NCBI RefSeq assembly: GCF_900168195.1
Contig: NZ_FUYX01000019.1
Coordinates: 1 to 64,000, forward strand
Origin: Allobosea thiooxidans
GTDB lineage: Bacteria; Pseudomonadota; Alphaproteobacteria; Rhizobiales; Beijerinckiaceae
DNA length: 64,000 nucleotides
Direction of reading: 5' to 3'
Shown here: positions 25,912 through 34,973 of the stretch, one piece after another
Layout of the letters: every line of letters starts with the position of its first letter
Position numbering within the stretch: position 1 is the first letter of the stretch
Notes under the pieces: model-generated
The model's database searches: none
Seen by the model: the letters and a program-made list of their open reading frames with translations, nothing else
What the model was told of the DNA's origin: nothing
Made by a program: the position numbers and the translations under genes

Positions 25912-26787
25912 TCAGACCCTGAGCTTGCGGGCGAGGCGGGGGTCGATGGCGTCGCGCAGCGCGTCGCCGAGCACGTTGACGGTCAGCACGAGCAGCGCCA
26001 GCGCCACGCCCGGAAAGGCGATCATCCAGGGCGCGCGCTGCATGAAGGGGCGGGCTTCCGCCAGCATGTTGCCCCAGCTCGGAATGGTCGGCGGCGTGCC
26101 GGCGCCCAGGAAGGAGAGGATCGATTCGACGATCATCGCCGAGGCGAAGACATAGGTCGCCTGCACGATCACCGGCGCAGCCGCATTGGGCAGGATGTGG
26201 CGCACCAGCATCCGCGGCAGCCCGGTGCCGTTGGTGATCGCCGCCTCGACATAGGTCTGCTCGCGCAGCACCAGCACGGAGGAGCGGACGACACGGGCCA
26301 TGCGCGGGATCTCGGCGATCGAGATCGCGATGACGACATTCTGAACGCTCGACCCGAACAGCGACATCAGCGCGATGGCGAGGAGGATGCCGGGGATGGC
26401 CATGAGTCCGTCCATCACCCGCATCACCGTGCCGTCGAGCCAGCGGACGAAGCCGGCGACGAGGCCGATGAACAGGCCGAAGCCGACCGTCAGCACCGTG
26501 ACGAGGGCGCCGATCGTCAGCGAGATCCGCGTGCCGTTCAGCGTGCGCGACAGGGTGGAACGGCCGAGCTGGTCGGTGCCGAACCAGTGCTCGACGCCGG
26601 GCGGGCGCAGACGCTGGATCGGGTTCACGCGCACCGGATCGGGCAGGATGTAGGGTGCGATCAACGCCACCAGCGTGAAAGCCGCCAGCACCGCGAGGCC
26701 GGCCAGGATCGTCGGATTGGTGCGCAGGAAACCACGCACCGCCTGGAGCGGGCTGGGCGCCTTCGCGACGGAGCCGGTCACGGTCAT
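25912..26787 (-). CDS. ABC transporter permease, DppC-like
   Basis: Inner-membrane permease of a peptide-type ABC importer, 291 aa, with about six hydrophobic helices and the cytoplasmic EAA-type motif near residues 200-230 (VEAAITNGTGLPRMLVRHILPN). HWFGTDQLGRSTLSRTLNGTRISL is typical of DppC/OppC. The ATG at 26787 fits the family start and lies 13 bp after the first permease gene. Confidence 0.92.
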   Translation of the reverse strand: MTVTGSVAKAPSPLQAVRGFLRTNPTILAGLAVLAAFTLVALIAPYILPDPVRVNPIQRLRPPGVEHWFGTDQLGRSTLSRTLNGTRISLTIGALVTVLTVGFGLFIGLVAGFVRWLDGTVMRVMDGLMAIPGILLAIALMSLFGSSVQNVVIAISIAEIPRMARVVRSSVLVLREQTYVEAAITNGTGLPRMLVRHILPNAAAPVIVQATYVFASAMIVESILSFLGAGTPPTIPSWGNMLAEARPFMQRAPWMIAFPGVALALLVLTVNVLGDALRDAIDPRLARKLRV

Positions 26788-26800
26788 CGTCACGGCGCCC

Positions 26801-27742
26801 TCAATAGCGGATGCGCGGGTCGAACAGCACATAGCTGAGGTCGACCAGCAGGTTGACGGTGACGTAGACCAGCGAGAAGACGAGGATCAGTCCCTGCACC
26901 ACCGGATAATCCCGCCGCAGGATGGCATCGGTCGTCAGCCGGCCGAGGCCGGGGATGTTGAACACCGTCTCGGTGACCACCACGCCGCCGAGCAGGGCGG
27001 CGATGCCGACGCCGACGACGGTCACGACCGGGATCGCCGCATTCTTCAGCGCATGACGCAGCACCACGCGGCGCGGCCTCACGCCCTTGGCATGGGCGGT
27101 GCGGACATAATCCTCCGACAGCACTTCGAGCAGGCTCGCCCGCGTGACGCGCGCCAGCAGCGCCGCATAGAGCATCGCGAGCGCAAGGCCGGGCAGGACG
27201 AGGCTGTTCAGGCAGGGCAGCAGCCCCTCCGCGAGCGGCACGTAGCCCTGCGTCGGGAACCAGCCCAGCGTCAGCGCGAAGACGTAAACGAGCAGGAAGG
27301 CGACGACGAAGACCGGCGAGGAGAAGCCGACCATGGCGAAGGCCATGACGGCGCGATCGACCCGGCTGCCGGCCTTCAACGCGCTCAGCGTGCCGAGCGG
27401 CAGCGCGATGGCGAGCGCCAGCAGGATGGCGACGAGCGCCAGCATCGCGGTGGGCTCGATCCGCATGCCGATGAGTCGCGTCACCTCCATGTCGGAGAAG
27501 ACGGAACGGCCGAGATTGCCCTGCGCGAGCTGGCCCGCCCAGGCGAGGAGCTGGTCCGTCAACGGCAGGTCGAGGCCGAGCTGGGTGCGGATCGAGGCGA
27601 TCTGCGCGGTCGTCGCCTGGTCGCCCGCGATCAGGATCGCCGGATCGCCCGGCGTCAGCCGCAGCAGGAAGAAGACGAAGAGGCCGACGAAGCCGAGGAC
27701 CGGCACCGTCGCAGCCACCCGGCGCAGAACATAGGAGATCAT
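26801..27742 (-). CDS. ABC transporter permease, DppB-like
   Basis: First gene of the importer operon, 313 aa. It begins MISYVLRRVAATVPVLGFVGLFVFFLLRLTPGDPA, the usual DppB/OppB opening, and has the EAA-type loop YVRTAHAKGVRPRRVVLRHALKNAAIPVVT. The gene is read away from two LacI-type operators (27807 and 27916), so it is probably under control of the divergent LacI regulator. No ATP-binding subunit gene lies in the window. Confidence 0.92.
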   Translation of the reverse strand: MISYVLRRVAATVPVLGFVGLFVFFLLRLTPGDPAILIAGDQATTAQIASIRTQLGLDLPLTDQLLAWAGQLAQGNLGRSVFSDMEVTRLIGMRIEPTAMLALVAILLALAIALPLGTLSALKAGSRVDRAVMAFAMVGFSSPVFVVAFLLVYVFALTLGWFPTQGYVPLAEGLLPCLNSLVLPGLALAMLYAALLARVTRASLLEVLSEDYVRTAHAKGVRPRRVVLRHALKNAAIPVVTVVGVGIAALLGGVVVTETVFNIPGLGRLTTDAILRRDYPVVQGLILVFSLVYVTVNLLVDLSYVLFDPRIRY

Positions 27743-27806
27743 GATCGCGCCGGACCGTTCGCGGCGGAAATATGCGCGCCCACCCTGCGACCTCCCCAAG
27801 CCAGTT

Positions 27807-27820
27807 TTGTAACGTTTCAA
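27807..27820. promoter_or_regulatory. LacI-family operator, copy 1
   Basis: TTGTAACGTTTCAA differs at one base from the perfect palindrome at 27916-27929. It lies 65 bp upstream of the dppB-like start. The CG-centred form is typical of LacI/PurR-type operators. Confidence 0.8.
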
Positions 27821-27915
27821 TCAGGCTGACACAGAGTTATCCAGCTCGCAAGACCCTTTATTTTGCGCCGTGAGCTTGCGGATTTCGATCCGATCCGCAA
27901 AGCTGAATCGAAATC

Positions 27916-27929
27916 TTGAAACGTTTCAA
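27916..27929. promoter_or_regulatory. LacI-family operator, copy 2 (perfect palindrome)
   Basis: TTGAAACGTTTCAA, a perfect 14-bp palindrome with a central CG, ends 10 bp before the regulator start codon. The two copies are 109 bp apart centre to centre, compatible with autorepression and looping. Confidence 0.85.
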
Positions 27930-27939
27930 CGGGCAACGA

Positions 27940-28971
27940 ATGGCGACGATCCGGGATGTGGCGCGGCTGGCGAACGTGTCGGTCGCGACCGTGTCGAACG
28001 TGCTCAACAGCGCCGATCGCGTCTCTCCGGAGCTTGCCGGGCGGGTCCGCGCCGCCATGGAGAAGCTGAGCTATACGCCGCACGCCGGAGCGCGTTCGCT
28101 GCGCAAGCGCGCGAGCGGGCTGATCGGCCTCGTCGTCGGCGACATCACCAACCCGTTCTTCTCCGACCTGTTCGAGGCGGTGGAGGATGCAGCGGCCGCA
28201 TCCGGCTACCTAGTGCTGCTGTGCAACTCCAACGAACGCAGCGAGCGCGAGGAGGCGCATCTGCGCATGCTGCGGACGCAGCGCATCGATGGCCTCATCC
28301 TGGCGCCAACCGGGGCGGTCTCGATGAACCGGGCTTCGCTGCTCGCGCAGCTCGAGGTGCCGGTCGTGCTGATCGACCGCGCCATGGAGGGGCTGGGCTA
28401 CGATGCGGTCGTCCTCGACAACCGGCGGGCCGGATTCGAGGCGACGCAGCATCTGATCGCCTGCGGCCACCGGCGGATCGGCCTCGTCAACGGGCCGGAG
28501 GTGCTGCGCACGGCGGCGGAACGCCTTGCGGGCTATCGCGAAGCCCTGCTGGCGGCCGGGCTGCCCTTCGATCCGGGCCTCGTCCGCGATGCCGGCTTCC
28601 GCGAACAGCCCGCCGAACAGGCCATGGCGGAACTGCTGGCCTTGCCGCAGCCGCCCAGCGCCGTCTTCGCCACCAACAACCTAATGACGATCGGCGTCAT
28701 GAAGACATTGGCGGATCGCGGCCTCGCCTGCCCCCGCGACATCTCCATGATCGGCATCGACGACCTGCCCTGGGCCGAGGCGGTCTCGCCGCAGCTCAGC
28801 GCCGTCGCCCAGCCCGTGCGCGCCATGGGCGAAGCGGCGCTCGATCTCCTGCTGCGCCGCCTCGGCGGCACCCTGCAGGGGCCCGGAACGACCACCGTGA
28901 TGGCGCCCCAACTCCTCATCCGCCGCTCCTGCGGCGCGCCTGCCCCCGGAAGACCTGCCCATGTCGACTGA
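27940..28971 (+). CDS. LacI-family transcriptional regulator
   Basis: 343 aa. The N-terminal helix-turn-helix and hinge (MATIRDVARLANVSVATVSNVLN) are intact, followed by a periplasmic-binding-like sugar/effector domain (LIGLVVGDITNPFFSDLFEAVE). I chose ATG 27940; an in-frame TTG at 27916 lies inside the operator. It overlaps the amidase gene by 11 bp. Two matching operators flank its promoter and that of the divergent importer operon, so it most likely represses both units until the transported compound or its product appears. Confidence 0.93.
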   Translation: MATIRDVARLANVSVATVSNVLNSADRVSPELAGRVRAAMEKLSYTPHAGARSLRKRASGLIGLVVGDITNPFFSDLFEAVEDAAAASGYLVLLCNSNERSEREEAHLRMLRTQRIDGLILAPTGAVSMNRASLLAQLEVPVVLIDRAMEGLGYDAVVLDNRRAGFEATQHLIACGHRRIGLVNGPEVLRTAAERLAGYREALLAAGLPFDPGLVRDAGFREQPAEQAMAELLALPQPPSAVFATNNLMTIGVMKTLADRGLACPRDISMIGIDDLPWAEAVSPQLSAVAQPVRAMGEAALDLLLRRLGGTLQGPGTTTVMAPQLLIRRSCGAPAPGRPAHVD

Positions 28972-30367
28972 ACTCACGAGGCTCAGCGCGCTCGCCGTGC
29001 GCGATCTCCTTCTCGCCGGCGAAGTCAGTTCGGCCGAACTGGTCGAGGCCGCGGCGGCGCGCCTCGCCGTGATCGAGCCTCAGCTCAACGCAGTGCCAAC
29101 GCTCTGCCTCCACCGGGCACGTCGACAGGCGCAGGCGGCCGACAAGGCGCGCCATGCCGGACAGCCGAGCCTGCTCGGCGGGCTGCCCATCGTGGTCAAG
29201 GACAACAACGATGTCGAAGGCGTGCGCAATACCGGCGGCACCTCGATCTTCCGCGACCGGATCTCGGCCGAGTCGGACCGGACCGTGGCGCTGATGGAGG
29301 CGAACGGCGCGATTACGCTCGGCAAGTCGAACCTTTCCGAGCTCGGCGGCGCGCAGACGACCAACAGCGTCCATGGCGCGACGCGCAACCCCTATGACCG
29401 GCGCCTGACCTGCGGCGGCTCCTCGGGCGGCGCGGCTGTGGCGCTGGCGACCGGCGAAGCCTGGCTCGCCCATGGCAACGACTATGGCGGCAGCCTGCGC
29501 ATCCCTGCCGCCTTCTGCAACATCACCGGCCTGCGGCCGACGCCGGGCCGGGTGCCGCGCAAGCGGCTGACCGATCCGTTCGACACCATCGCCGTCGAGG
29601 GTCCGATGGCGCGCGACGTCGCCGACCTCGCGCTCTTCTTCGATGCGATGATCGGCTACGACCCCGGCGACATCCTGACGGCGCCAACCGGCGAGCCACC
29701 CTTCCTCGACGCCGCGCGGACGCCGCGCAAGCCGGCGCGGGTCGCGATCTCCGCCGATCTCGGATTGCTGCCGATCGAGGAGCCGATCCGGCTCGCGCTC
29801 GCGGATCTTGCGGCCACCCTCGACAAGGCGGGGGTCGCGGTCAGCCACGACGCGCCCGATGTGACCGGGACCATGGACGCCTTCCGCGTGCTGCGGGGAG
29901 AGGGATTCTATGCCACCTTCGAGCCACTCTTCGAGACGCATCGCGCGGCATTCCCGGCGCCCGTCCTGGCCGACCTGCTGCGCGGCCGCGACCAGCCGGG
30001 TCACGCCATCGTCACGGCCAATCGCTACCGCAGCGAGCTCTATCGCCGCGCCGTCGACTTCCTCGACACGCACGACTTCCTGATCTGCCCGGCCACGCAG
30101 GCCATGCCCTTTGCGGTCGAGACGCTGTTCCCGACGACCGTAGAGGGACGGCCGATGCAGGACTATCTCGACTGGATCTCGATCACCGCGATCTGGTCGC
30201 TCACCGGCCTGCCCGCCATCGCCATCCCGATCGGCTTCTCGCGCGAAGGCCTGCCAATCGGCGTCCAGATCCTGTCGCATGCACGGCGGGAGGCCGATCT
30301 CTTCCGGCTGGCGGCCTGGATCGAGCGCGAGCTCGCCCTGCCGAAGACACCGATCGATCCGCGCTGA
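28961..30367 (+). CDS. Amidase signature family protein
   Basis: Amidase of the Ser-cisSer-Lys type, 468 aa. The catalytic set is visible: Lys80 (PIVVKDNND), cis-Ser154 in CGGSSGG, and nucleophile Ser178 in DYGGSLRIPA. It starts inside the LacI gene. Cytoplasmic; it would hydrolyse an amide, possibly the compound imported by the divergent ABC system. No GatB/GatC partners are adjacent, so a role in tRNA amidation is unlikely. Confidence 0.93.
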   Translation: MSTELTRLSALAVRDLLLAGEVSSAELVEAAAARLAVIEPQLNAVPTLCLHRARRQAQAADKARHAGQPSLLGGLPIVVKDNNDVEGVRNTGGTSIFRDRISAESDRTVALMEANGAITLGKSNLSELGGAQTTNSVHGATRNPYDRRLTCGGSSGGAAVALATGEAWLAHGNDYGGSLRIPAAFCNITGLRPTPGRVPRKRLTDPFDTIAVEGPMARDVADLALFFDAMIGYDPGDILTAPTGEPPFLDAARTPRKPARVAISADLGLLPIEEPIRLALADLAATLDKAGVAVSHDAPDVTGTMDAFRVLRGEGFYATFEPLFETHRAAFPAPVLADLLRGRDQPGHAIVTANRYRSELYRRAVDFLDTHDFLICPATQAMPFAVETLFPTTVEGRPMQDYLDWISITAIWSLTGLPAIAIPIGFSREGLPIGVQILSHARREADLFRLAAWIERELALPKTPIDPR

Positions 30368-30409
30368 GCGGCGACCGAGCGTCGACGGAGAAGCTGCCCA
30401 GCGCAGCGC

Positions 30410-30655
30410 TCAGCCTTGCCCGGCCCTGCGATCCGGCTGATCGGACCGGGATGAGGCGGCCTGCCCGCCCGGGGCCTCGCCTCGTTCGGCCGGCCGATCG
30501 GCCAGATCGCCGTCCTCCTCGTCGAGCAGGACGCGCTGCGCCGCGCCGTCGAGGTCGTCATACTGGCCGTTGCGGAGCGACCAGAGGAAGGCGAACAGCG
30601 CCATCCCGCCCAGCAGCAGCGCGAGCGGAACGAGGAAGACGAGGCTGCTGCTCAC
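30410..30655 (-). CDS. ccoS: Cbb3-type oxidase assembly protein CcoS
   Basis: Small single-helix membrane protein, 81 aa. It starts at GTG 30655, overlapping the ccoI stop (GTGA). The helix VFLVPLALLLGGMALFAFLWSLRNGQYDDLDG with the conserved W-x3-N-G-Q-Y-D-D-L motif is diagnostic of CcoS/FixS. The C-terminal tail is acidic and charged, longer than in many homologues. Acts with CcoI in copper delivery to cbb3 oxidase. Confidence 0.93.
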   Translation of the reverse strand: MSSSLVFLVPLALLLGGMALFAFLWSLRNGQYDDLDGAAQRVLLDEEDGDLADRPAERGEAPGGQAASSRSDQPDRRAGQG

Positions 30656-32919
30656 TTCCCCGACCCCGGCATCGCCACGAGGCCCGGCTCCGGCGCGGCG
30701 GCCGGAGTCGGACGGACGGAGGCAGGCCCCACCTGCAGGCGCAGCGCGTTCAACACCACGATGAGGGAAGACAGCGACATCGCCAGCGCCGCGATCAGGG
30801 GCGTGACATAGCCGGCGATGGCGATCGGCAGGGCGATGGCATTGTAGGCGATCGCCAGGGCGAAGTTCTGCCGCACCAGCCGGGCGGCGGCGCGCGAGAC
30901 GGCGAGCGCCATCGGAACCGCATCGAGCCCGTCGCGCAGGAAGACGAAGTCGGCCGCGTTGCGGCCGATGTCGGCGGCCGAAGCGGGCGCCATCGAGACA
31001 TGGGCGGCGGCGAGCGCGGGCACGTCGTTGAGCCCGTCCCCGATCATCAGCACCTTGCGGCCCTGCGCCGCCATGCCGGCGAGCCTTTCGACCTTCTGCG
31101 CCGGCAGCAGGCCCGCCGCAACCGTCCCGATGGCCAGCCGGTCGGCCATGGTGCCGACCGCCGCCGGCGTGTCGCCGGACAACAGCGCGATCTCCAGCCC
31201 GGCGCCGCGCAAAGCATCGATGGCGGCCCGCGCCTGCGGGCGCAGCGTCTCCTCGAAGGCAAAGCGGGCAAGCAATGCGCCATCGCAGCCAAGGACCGTG
31301 CCCGTCAGTTTTTCGCCAAGCGGCTCCGTGCCGCCCTCCAGCGCCCATTCGGCCCGGCCGAGGCGGTAGCGCCTGCCGTCGAGCACCGCCTCGACGCCGA
31401 GCCCCGGGTGTTCCCTCACCTCGGACAGGGCCAACGCGCCGGCGGGCGCCGCCGCGGCAATGGCGCGCGAGAGCGGATGACTGGACCGGCGGGCGATCTC
31501 GGCGGCGATCGACAAGGCGCCGGGGTCGATCGTCGCACCGTCGCGCAGGCGCGGCCGGCCGAGCGTCAGCGTGCCGGTCTTGTCGAAGGCGGCCATGTCG
31601 ACCTCGGCCATGCGCTCGATCGCCGAACCGTCCCGGACCATGACGCCGTTCTCGAACAGCCGGCGCGCCGCCACCACCTGCACGATCGGCACCGCGAGCC
31701 CGAGCGCGCAGGGGCAGGTGATGATCAGGACGGCGATGGCCACGGTGATCGCCTGATGCCAGCCACCGCCCAGCGCCATCCAGCCGAGGAAGGTGAGGAA
31801 GGCCGTGGCATGGACGACCGGCGAATAGAGCGCCGCCGCCCGGTCCGCGATGCGCCGATAGCGGGCGCGCCCGCCTTCGGCCGCCTCCATCAGCCGGATC
31901 ATCTCGGCAAGGAAGGAGGCCTCGGCCCGCGCGGAAGCCTCGACGACGAGAGGACCGCTGAGATTGAGCGTTCCGGCCTGCACCGCAGCACCGGCCGCGA
32001 CGGGGCGCGGCAGGCTTTCGCCGGTGACGATGGCGCAATCGAGCTCCGAGACCCCGTCCGCGACCACGCCGTCGACGGGGATGCGGTCGCCGGCGGCGAG
32101 GGCAAGGCGCATGCCCGGCTCGATCTCGGCGACCGGCAGATAGTGGCGACTGCCGTCTGCCTGCAGGATCATGGCGCCTCGCGGAGCAAGGCGCATCAGG
32201 CCGCGCACGGCGGCCCACGCCTTCTCACGCATCAGATGGTCGAGCGTGCGCCCGATCAGCAGGAAGAAGATCAGCGAGGTGGCGGCGTCGAAATAGGCAT
32301 GCGGGCCGTCATGGATGGTGTCGTAGAGGCTCAGGCCGAAGGCGAGGCAGATGCCGATCGAGATCGGCACGTCCATGTTGGTGCGGCCATGACGCAGAAC
32401 CGACCAGGCGGAATCAAAGAAGACCCGGCCGGAATAGAGAAGGCAGGGCAGCGCGAGGGCGGCGGAGATCCAGTGGAAGGCGCTGCGCGTCTCGGCCTCG
32501 GCCCCCGACCAGACCGAAACCGAGAGCAGCATGATGTTCATCGCGCAGAAGCCGGCGACCGCGAGCGACCGCACCAGTCGCGCGAGCTCCGGATCGGCCC
32601 GGTCCGCCTCGCTCTCGAAGAGATGGCCGGGATAGCCGAGCGCGGCCAGCGCAGCCAGCAGATCGGGCGCCTCCTGCCCGCGCCATTTCACCGCGACACG
32701 CCGGGTCGACAGGTTGACGCGGGCGTGCTCGACGCCGCCGACGCGCATCAGCCCGTTCTCGACGGCGCGGATGCAGGCGGCGCAGTGAACGCTCGGCACA
32801 GCGAGATCGGACTGGCGCAGGCCATCGCCGAGGTCGCGGCTGGCAAGCTTGATCTCCTGCCGCACCGCCGTGCCGTCGAACGCCTCGTAAGGGTCGAGCG
32901 GCGGCGCGCAGCAGGTCAT
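30652..32919 (-). CDS. ccoI: Copper-translocating P-type ATPase CcoI/FixI
   Basis: P1B-type ATPase, 755 aa, needed to mature the cbb3 oxidase. The N-terminal metal-binding domain has CAACIRAVE; the transmembrane metal motif is CPC (ITCPCALGLAVP), the phosphorylation site DKTGT, the HP motif SSHPL and the hinge GDGLNDVPAL. It starts 4 bp inside the DUF2189 gene and overlaps ccoS, so all are co-translated. Inner membrane. Confidence 0.95.
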   Translation of the reverse strand: MTCCAPPLDPYEAFDGTAVRQEIKLASRDLGDGLRQSDLAVPSVHCAACIRAVENGLMRVGGVEHARVNLSTRRVAVKWRGQEAPDLLAALAALGYPGHLFESEADRADPELARLVRSLAVAGFCAMNIMLLSVSVWSGAEAETRSAFHWISAALALPCLLYSGRVFFDSAWSVLRHGRTNMDVPISIGICLAFGLSLYDTIHDGPHAYFDAATSLIFFLLIGRTLDHLMREKAWAAVRGLMRLAPRGAMILQADGSRHYLPVAEIEPGMRLALAAGDRIPVDGVVADGVSELDCAIVTGESLPRPVAAGAAVQAGTLNLSGPLVVEASARAEASFLAEMIRLMEAAEGGRARYRRIADRAAALYSPVVHATAFLTFLGWMALGGGWHQAITVAIAVLIITCPCALGLAVPIVQVVAARRLFENGVMVRDGSAIERMAEVDMAAFDKTGTLTLGRPRLRDGATIDPGALSIAAEIARRSSHPLSRAIAAAAPAGALALSEVREHPGLGVEAVLDGRRYRLGRAEWALEGGTEPLGEKLTGTVLGCDGALLARFAFEETLRPQARAAIDALRGAGLEIALLSGDTPAAVGTMADRLAIGTVAAGLLPAQKVERLAGMAAQGRKVLMIGDGLNDVPALAAAHVSMAPASAADIGRNAADFVFLRDGLDAVPMALAVSRAAARLVRQNFALAIAYNAIALPIAIAGYVTPLIAALAMSLSSLIVVLNALRLQVGPASVRPTPAAAPEPGLVAMPGSGK

Positions 32920-33701
32920 TTGATCGCCCTGTAGCTATGCCAGGTGGCATGGCCGAGCAGCGGGAAGATGACGATCAGGCCGAGCAGCCCCGTCGCCACG
33001 CTGAGCAGGAAGAGGCCGAGCACGATCGCGCCCCAGGCGAGCATCACCGGCAGGTTGTTCCAGACCAGCGAAATGCTGGTGCCCATGGCCGTGAAGGCAT
33101 CGACCCGCTCGTCGAGCAGCATCGGGACGGCGAAGGTGCTGATCGCAAAGGAGAAGGCGGCGAACAGCCCGCCGGCCACCGTTCCGACGAGCAGCATCGC
33201 CCAACCTTCCGGTGTCAAGAACAGCATGGCGGCGACGTCGTGGAGGCCCGGGAAGGGGCGCAGCCCGAAGAACAGCGCGTAGATGATCACGGCCGCCCGC
33301 ATCCAGACCAGCATCAGCAGGCACAGGATCGCACCGGCATACCAGACCTGGCCGCCCGAGGCCGCCCTGACGAAGATCATGCGCGTGAGGCTGACCGGCT
33401 GGCCGGCCTCGATATCGCGGCTCTTCTGGTAGAGCCCGATCGCCAGCACCGGCCCGACGACCATGAAGCCGGCCAGCGCCGGGAACAGGATGTAGTCGAG
33501 CTCGAAGCGGAACAGCCCCCAGACGATGCCGAGGGAAACGAGGAAGACCGCCAACCCATAGAGCAGGCTCGGGCCGGGACTGTGACAGAGATCGCGCCAG
33601 CCTGCGTCGAGCCAGGACAGGGCCGCCCCGGCCGGCAGGTTGCGGCGACGCTGCTCCGCGAGAGGCAGAGGCCTGTCCTGGCGGTTCTCGATCGTGCCCA
33701 T
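32916..33701 (-). CDS. DUF2189-family multi-pass membrane protein
   Basis: 261 aa with about six predicted transmembrane helices. The stretch DLCHSPGPSLLYGLAVFLVSLG and the paired GFMVVGPVLAIGLYQKSRDIEAG fit the DUF2189 family. In this operon it occupies the place where ccoG and ccoH usually lie. Its stop overlaps the ccoI start. Role in oxidase assembly or membrane metal handling is inferred from position only. Confidence 0.8.
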   Translation of the reverse strand: MGTIENRQDRPLPLAEQRRRNLPAGAALSWLDAGWRDLCHSPGPSLLYGLAVFLVSLGIVWGLFRFELDYILFPALAGFMVVGPVLAIGLYQKSRDIEAGQPVSLTRMIFVRAASGGQVWYAGAILCLLMLVWMRAAVIIYALFFGLRPFPGLHDVAAMLFLTPEGWAMLLVGTVAGGLFAAFSFAISTFAVPMLLDERVDAFTAMGTSISLVWNNLPVMLAWGAIVLGLFLLSVATGLLGLIVIFPLLGHATWHSYRAIK

Positions 33702-33713
33702 GAGTTCCTCCCC

Positions 33714-33920
33714 TCAGCAGGCCGGACGCGCGGCGCGGAACCCGCCGCTCTCGCCCGCCGCCTTCGCATGCGGCACGCAGTCCGGCTGCGAGTCGACGGC
33801 AACATAGACCAGATGCGCGTTGGCCAGGAGCAGCAGCGCCGCCAGGGCAGCAGCCAGCAGGAGCCAGAAGGCTCGCCGCCCGCCGCGCCGCGGTGCCTCG
33901 CCGCCAGCCCGCACGCTCAT
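33714..33920 (-). CDS. Small cco-operon membrane protein with terminal cysteines
   Basis: 68 aa: a charged N-terminus (VRAGGEAPRRGGRRAFW), one long hydrophobic helix (LLLAAALAALLLLANAH), then a short tail with two cysteines (DCVPH and ARPAC). It starts 4 bp inside ccoP and lies 12 bp before the DUF2189 gene, so it is in the operon frame by frame. I do not know a named family; the topology (one helix, Cys pair facing the periplasm) hints at a CcoH-like or redox accessory role. Confidence 0.7.
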   Translation of the reverse strand: MSVRAGGEAPRRGGRRAFWLLLAAALAALLLLANAHLVYVAVDSQPDCVPHAKAAGESGGFRAARPAC

Positions 33921-34795
33921 TTCGCGCCTCCTGCCAGCGTGCCGACATAGAGCGCGAGCAGCTTGATGTCGGTCGGCGACAGCCGCCCTTCCCAGCTCGG
34001 CATGTGGCCCTGCCGGCCGTTCTGGACGCTGTTGAAGACCGACTGCTCATCGCCGCCATAGATCCAGTGGGCGTCGGTCAGGTCCGGGGCGCCGAGATCC
34101 TGCTGCCCCTTGCCGTCTTCGCCATGACAGGCGACGCAGTTCGCCGCGAAGACCTCCTTGCCGGCGGCGAGACGCGCCTGTCCGGCCTCGGTCAGCTTCT
34201 GCCCCGAGAGCGAGCGGACATAGGCGACCACGGCGAGCACCTGCTCGCGCTGCAGCACGCCATCGCGTCCGAAACCCATCATCTGCGAGGTCCGGGTGTC
34301 CTTGGCCGTGCCGTTGATGCCGGCGCGGATCGTCTCGGCGATCGCTTCGGGCGAACCGCCCCAGAGCCAGGAGCCCGCGGCGAGGTTGGGGAAGCCCGGG
34401 CCGCCCTTGCCTTCCGTGCCGTGGCAGACCGCGCAATTATCGGTGAAGAGCGTGCGGCCGGTGTCGCGGACATGGCGCATCAGGGCGGGATCCGCCGCGA
34501 TATCGGCGAAGGACGCATCGGCGACGCGCGCCGTCCAGGCGGCGCGCTCAGCCGCGGCATCGCGGACCTGCTGGGCCACGACCTCGCGCTGGTCGATGCC
34601 GAGGAGCCCCTTGGTATAGGTCCAGCCGAGCGGCCAGGCTGGCATCAGCAACCAGTAGATCACCGCGAACAAGGTCGTCGTGGCGAGAAAGAACAGGACG
34701 ACCCGCGGAATCGGCGTATCGAGTTCCTCGATGCCGTTCCACTCGTGACCGGTCGTCATCCGCCCCGTGACGGGATCGCGCGTCGCATCTGCCAT
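33917..34795 (-). CDS. ccoP: Cbb3-type cytochrome c oxidase diheme subunit III (CcoP)
   Basis: Membrane-anchored dihaem cytochrome, 292 aa. One N-terminal helix follows the short conserved segment DEWNGIEELDTPIPR-like (here TTGHEWNGIEELDTPIPR). Two CxxCH haem sites are present: CAVCH and CVACH. The PS W-E-x-R and MPSWEGRLS end fits CcoP. It delivers electrons to CcoN. The gene follows ccoQ with a 3-bp gap. Confidence 0.96.
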   Translation of the reverse strand: MADATRDPVTGRMTTGHEWNGIEELDTPIPRVVLFFLATTTLFAVIYWLLMPAWPLGWTYTKGLLGIDQREVVAQQVRDAAAERAAWTARVADASFADIAADPALMRHVRDTGRTLFTDNCAVCHGTEGKGGPGFPNLAAGSWLWGGSPEAIAETIRAGINGTAKDTRTSQMMGFGRDGVLQREQVLAVVAYVRSLSGQKLTEAGQARLAAGKEVFAANCVACHGEDGKGQQDLGAPDLTDAHWIYGGDEQSVFNSVQNGRQGHMPSWEGRLSPTDIKLLALYVGTLAGGAK

Positions 34796-34798
34796 CGC

Positions 34799-34969
34799 TC
34801 AGTCCCCCGGCCTGTCGTCCTTGTCGAGAATACTCTTCTTGGCACGATCGAAGCGCGCCCGGTTCGAAGGCCACAGCGCATAGATCAGCACGCCGATGGC
34901 GAGGGCGATCAGATAGAACAGCCCCCAGCTTTTCGCGAAACCGACCAGCGAGTGGTAATCGAACTCCAT
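34799..34969 (-). CDS. ccoQ: Cbb3-type oxidase small subunit CcoQ
   Basis: 56 aa, one transmembrane helix near the N-terminus (SWGLFYLIALAIGVLIYALWP) and a basic/acidic tail (RFDRAKKSILDKDDRPGD). Length, the Y-H-S-L-V-G-F-A opening and position between ccoO and ccoP identify it as CcoQ/FixQ. It stabilises the oxidase. Confidence 0.93.
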   Translation of the reverse strand: MEFDYHSLVGFAKSWGLFYLIALAIGVLIYALWPSNRARFDRAKKSILDKDDRPGD

Positions 34970-34973
34970 CGTC

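Noticed and set aside
30451..32934. 827-codon plus-strand ORF opposite ccoI
   Set aside because: Arg/Gly/Asp-rich shadow; the minus-strand CcoI has all P-type ATPase motifs.
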